Below, piece by piece: positions 62,546 to 64,000 of a stretch of 64,000 nt of DNA. A program made the position numbers and the translations under genes. Position 1 is the first letter of the stretch. Each line of letters opens with the position of its first letter. The notes below the pieces were generated by a model. That model worked only from the letters and a program-made list of their open reading frames with translations, was not told where the DNA came from and did not search any database. The stretch spans positions 18,893-82,892 of the forward strand of contig JALOBM010000003.1 of the NCBI GenBank assembly GCA_023228285.1, written 5' to 3'. The DNA is from Candidatus Cloacimonadota bacterium. Its GTDB lineage: Bacteria > Cloacimonadota > Cloacimonadia > Cloacimonadales > Cloacimonadaceae.

Positions 62546-63195
62546 GATTGTGTCTCCTTTAGGATTGTGTAGAATTGTATAATTTTTCTCTTCAGTTCGC
62601 TTGCCGTGGCAGAAGAGCCGAAGTGTCTGATAAAGCATAGGTTGCGAGCTCCGCTTGCCAATACTTCCGGCATATTGTGAGGGAAGATTCCCCCTATTGC
62701 CACAAGCGGTACTGGAGCTTGCTGGATTACATAGTGTAGGTTTTCGGTGCCAAGGGGAGCATCGGGAATCTTTTTTGCCACAGTAGAGTATATGGGGCCA
62801 AAGCTCATGTAGTCCGGTGCTTTCAGCTCACCCGCATATTTCATCTGTGATATCATTGTCATGGCTTCATTGAGGTTGTGAGTAGAAACTCCGATTATCT
62901 TGTCGTCAGGTAGTTTATTTCGGGCTTCTGTCCAGGGATCATCCTCCGGCCCAAGGTGTAGGCCGTCGGCATCTGATAAACGGCAGAGCTCGATGTTGTC
63001 GTTTACGATGAGACGGGTTTTGCTGCCTTTGCAAATGGATACCAGGTCTTTGGCCAGTGCCAGCAGGTTTTCGAAGGGCATCTCTTTGTCTCTTAGCTGA
63101 ATGAATGGAACTTCCATCTCCACGCACAGCCTGGTAAATTCACGATAACCCAAATCGGGTGAAGTCATTACTATATATAGTCCAAAGTCCTGCAT
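62542..63195 (-). CDS. thiE: Thiamine-phosphate synthase
   Basis: 217-residue TIM barrel joining HMP-PP and thiazole phosphate. VPFIQLRDKEMPFENLLALA, LIVNDNIELCRLSDADGLHL, IIGVSTHNLNEA, YMSFGPIYSTVAKKIPDAPL and VAIGGIFPHNMPEV are all typical. It starts 3 bases after thi4 and overlaps thiC by 4 bases. Confidence 0.94.
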   Translation of the reverse strand: MQDFGLYIVMTSPDLGYREFTRLCVEMEVPFIQLRDKEMPFENLLALAKDLVSICKGSKTRLIVNDNIELCRLSDADGLHLGPEDDPWTEARNKLPDDKIIGVSTHNLNEAMTMISQMKYAGELKAPDYMSFGPIYSTVAKKIPDAPLGTENLHYVIQQAPVPLVAIGGIFPHNMPEVLASGARNLCFIRHFGSSATASELKRKIIQFYTILKETQS

Positions 63196-63198
63196 CGA

Positions 63199-63972
63199 TC
63201 AGTCCTTTCCCAGAGCGGAGCTTATCAATTTGGCGGCTTTCATCCCGGAAAGCAGCATCCCGCCAAAGATTGGCCCCATGCGATTGCTACCGCTTACCCC
63301 GCAGGCAGCCATGCCGCTCACATACAATCCGGGATATAGTTCTGATGTGTATTGAATACAGGCTTTCTCGCCCGCTTCTGCATTCATCGATCTTTCTCCC
63401 CGGATTCCTGTCTGAGGCAGCTTAAGAGTTACCTGATTCTTGTTCACCAGAACTTTTACTACTTCTGAGGGGTGTCCCGTCGCGTCCAAAACGATTGTAG
63501 CCAGCAGTGAAAGCGGATCCACGTGCATATCCAGGCGTTTTATGGGAGTCCAGTTTACCACTACTCCCCGGACTCTATCTTCTTTTACCCGTACATCTTC
63601 CATGCACATACCGGAAAATATGGCACAACCGTTATGACTAGCGTGGTAGATGAGTGCGGAAGTGGCTTCGGCGGCATCGGCTACATAGAATCCAGGCTTG
63701 TGTTCTCGATGATTGATGCCGTATTTTTGCAGGATAAAGCGGGCTTCTTCTTGGATTACGATGCTATTGAACAGCATGGCACCGCCCCACATGCCTCCGC
63801 CGGGGGCCAATTTACTTTCGATGAGACAGGTTTTGATGTTTTTGGATCCCAGTTCCGCGGCGCAGATAAGGCCTGATGGCCCCGCACCTACAATAATTAC
63901 GTCGTTTTCAAGATGTAGAGACAGTTTGTTGAACCACTCTTGACAGATGGCTGTGGAAATAGTTTTTTCCAT
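63199..63972 (-). CDS. thi4: Thi4-family thiazole synthase, His-type
   Basis: 257 residues. FAD/NAD-type Rossmann IIVGAGPSGLICAAELGSKN (26-45), GGGMWGGAMLFN, VDP and the C-terminal PGLYVSGMAACGVSGSNRMG and FGGMLLSGMKAA. In yeast Thi4 the sulfur-donating Cys lies in a CMDP motif; here the same position is His150 (HVDP), as in archaeal enzymes that use free sulfide and turn over many times. It makes the thiazole moiety from NAD and glycine, replacing thiG/thiS/thiF, none of which is here. First gene of thi4-thiE-thiC-thiD; its upstream region runs off the window (28 nt), so a riboswitch cannot be assessed. Confidence 0.93.
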   Translation of the reverse strand: MEKTISTAICQEWFNKLSLHLENDVIIVGAGPSGLICAAELGSKNIKTCLIESKLAPGGGMWGGAMLFNSIVIQEEARFILQKYGINHREHKPGFYVADAAEATSALIYHASHNGCAIFSGMCMEDVRVKEDRVRGVVVNWTPIKRLDMHVDPLSLLATIVLDATGHPSEVVKVLVNKNQVTLKLPQTGIRGERSMNAEAGEKACIQYTSELYPGLYVSGMAACGVSGSNRMGPIFGGMLLSGMKAAKLISSALGKD

Positions 63973-64000
63973 GTGTTTCCCCTTATCATTATTCTGGGGG

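Noticed and set aside
63973-64000. Possible TPP riboswitch upstream of thi4
   Set aside because: Only 28 bases remain in the window and none shows THI-box sequence; cannot be judged.

Overview
The window reads as a chromosomal segment of an anaerobic diderm bacterium of the FCB group, most like Candidatus Cloacimonadota (inferred from gene content, not from a database search). The indicators are two gingipain-type C25 proteases with YPNP-type C-terminal sorting domains plus a PorV homologue (type IX secretion), a short Bacteroidota-like primary sigma factor, an archaeal-type prolyl-tRNA synthetase ending in Tyr, phosphate butyryltransferase, a Bacteroides-like serine palmitoyltransferase, and a His-type (sulfide-using) Thi4. 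Genes are packed tightly with many ATGA, TAATG and similar overlaps. Few intergenic gaps exceed 200 bp.

Layout. 1-8880 (+): pheT (cut by the left edge), a coiled-coil gene, zapA, a probable 6S RNA, rny, ymdB, folD (catalytic Lys replaced by Ile) and a large lipoprotein, closed by a terminator. 9480-20308 (+): proS, cinA, purD, a 1673-residue C25 protease, porV and a lipoprotein. 20735-31710 (+): an SLBB protein and a Wzc-like tyrosine kinase ending in a run of 12 tyrosines, then ispE, prs, rplY, pth, rpsF, ssb, rpsR, a DUF2232 protein, rplI, a membrane protein, a terminator, a DciA-like gene, rpe and ffh. 48934-31928 (-): poly-gamma-glutamate genes pgsB-pgsC-pgsW, a secreted protein, an outer-membrane barrel, an acidic protein, gpsA, acyP, a LysM/M23 peptidase, the sigma factor, ptb, rlmH, an unlisted 50-residue OadG-like membrane protein, a second C25 protein (PorU candidate), cysS, a beta-propeller and a kinase-fold protein. 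63972-49507 (-): thi4-thiE-thiC-thiD, an acyl-CoA synthetase, an RNA methyltransferase, a solute-binding lipoprotein, a DMT-transporter remnant, secG, tRNA-Leu(AAG), a small membrane protein, surE, pcm, a cNMP-binding protein, an AI-2E-type permease, a serine palmitoyltransferase-like enzyme and a divergent ATP-type PEPCK.

The most notable non-coding content is two families of dispersed palindromic repeats. Family P is a 62-nt imperfect palindrome present four times with no length variation (8993, 20424, 31798, 49123), one copy in each of the large gaps. Family E is a roughly 170-bp MITE-like element with terminal inverted repeats, present twice in opposite orientation (9184-9356, 49282-49450). 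The best candidate for an under-described system is the pgsBCW operon, which continues into a secreted protein and an outer-membrane barrel and could be a poly-gamma-glutamate export route across two membranes.
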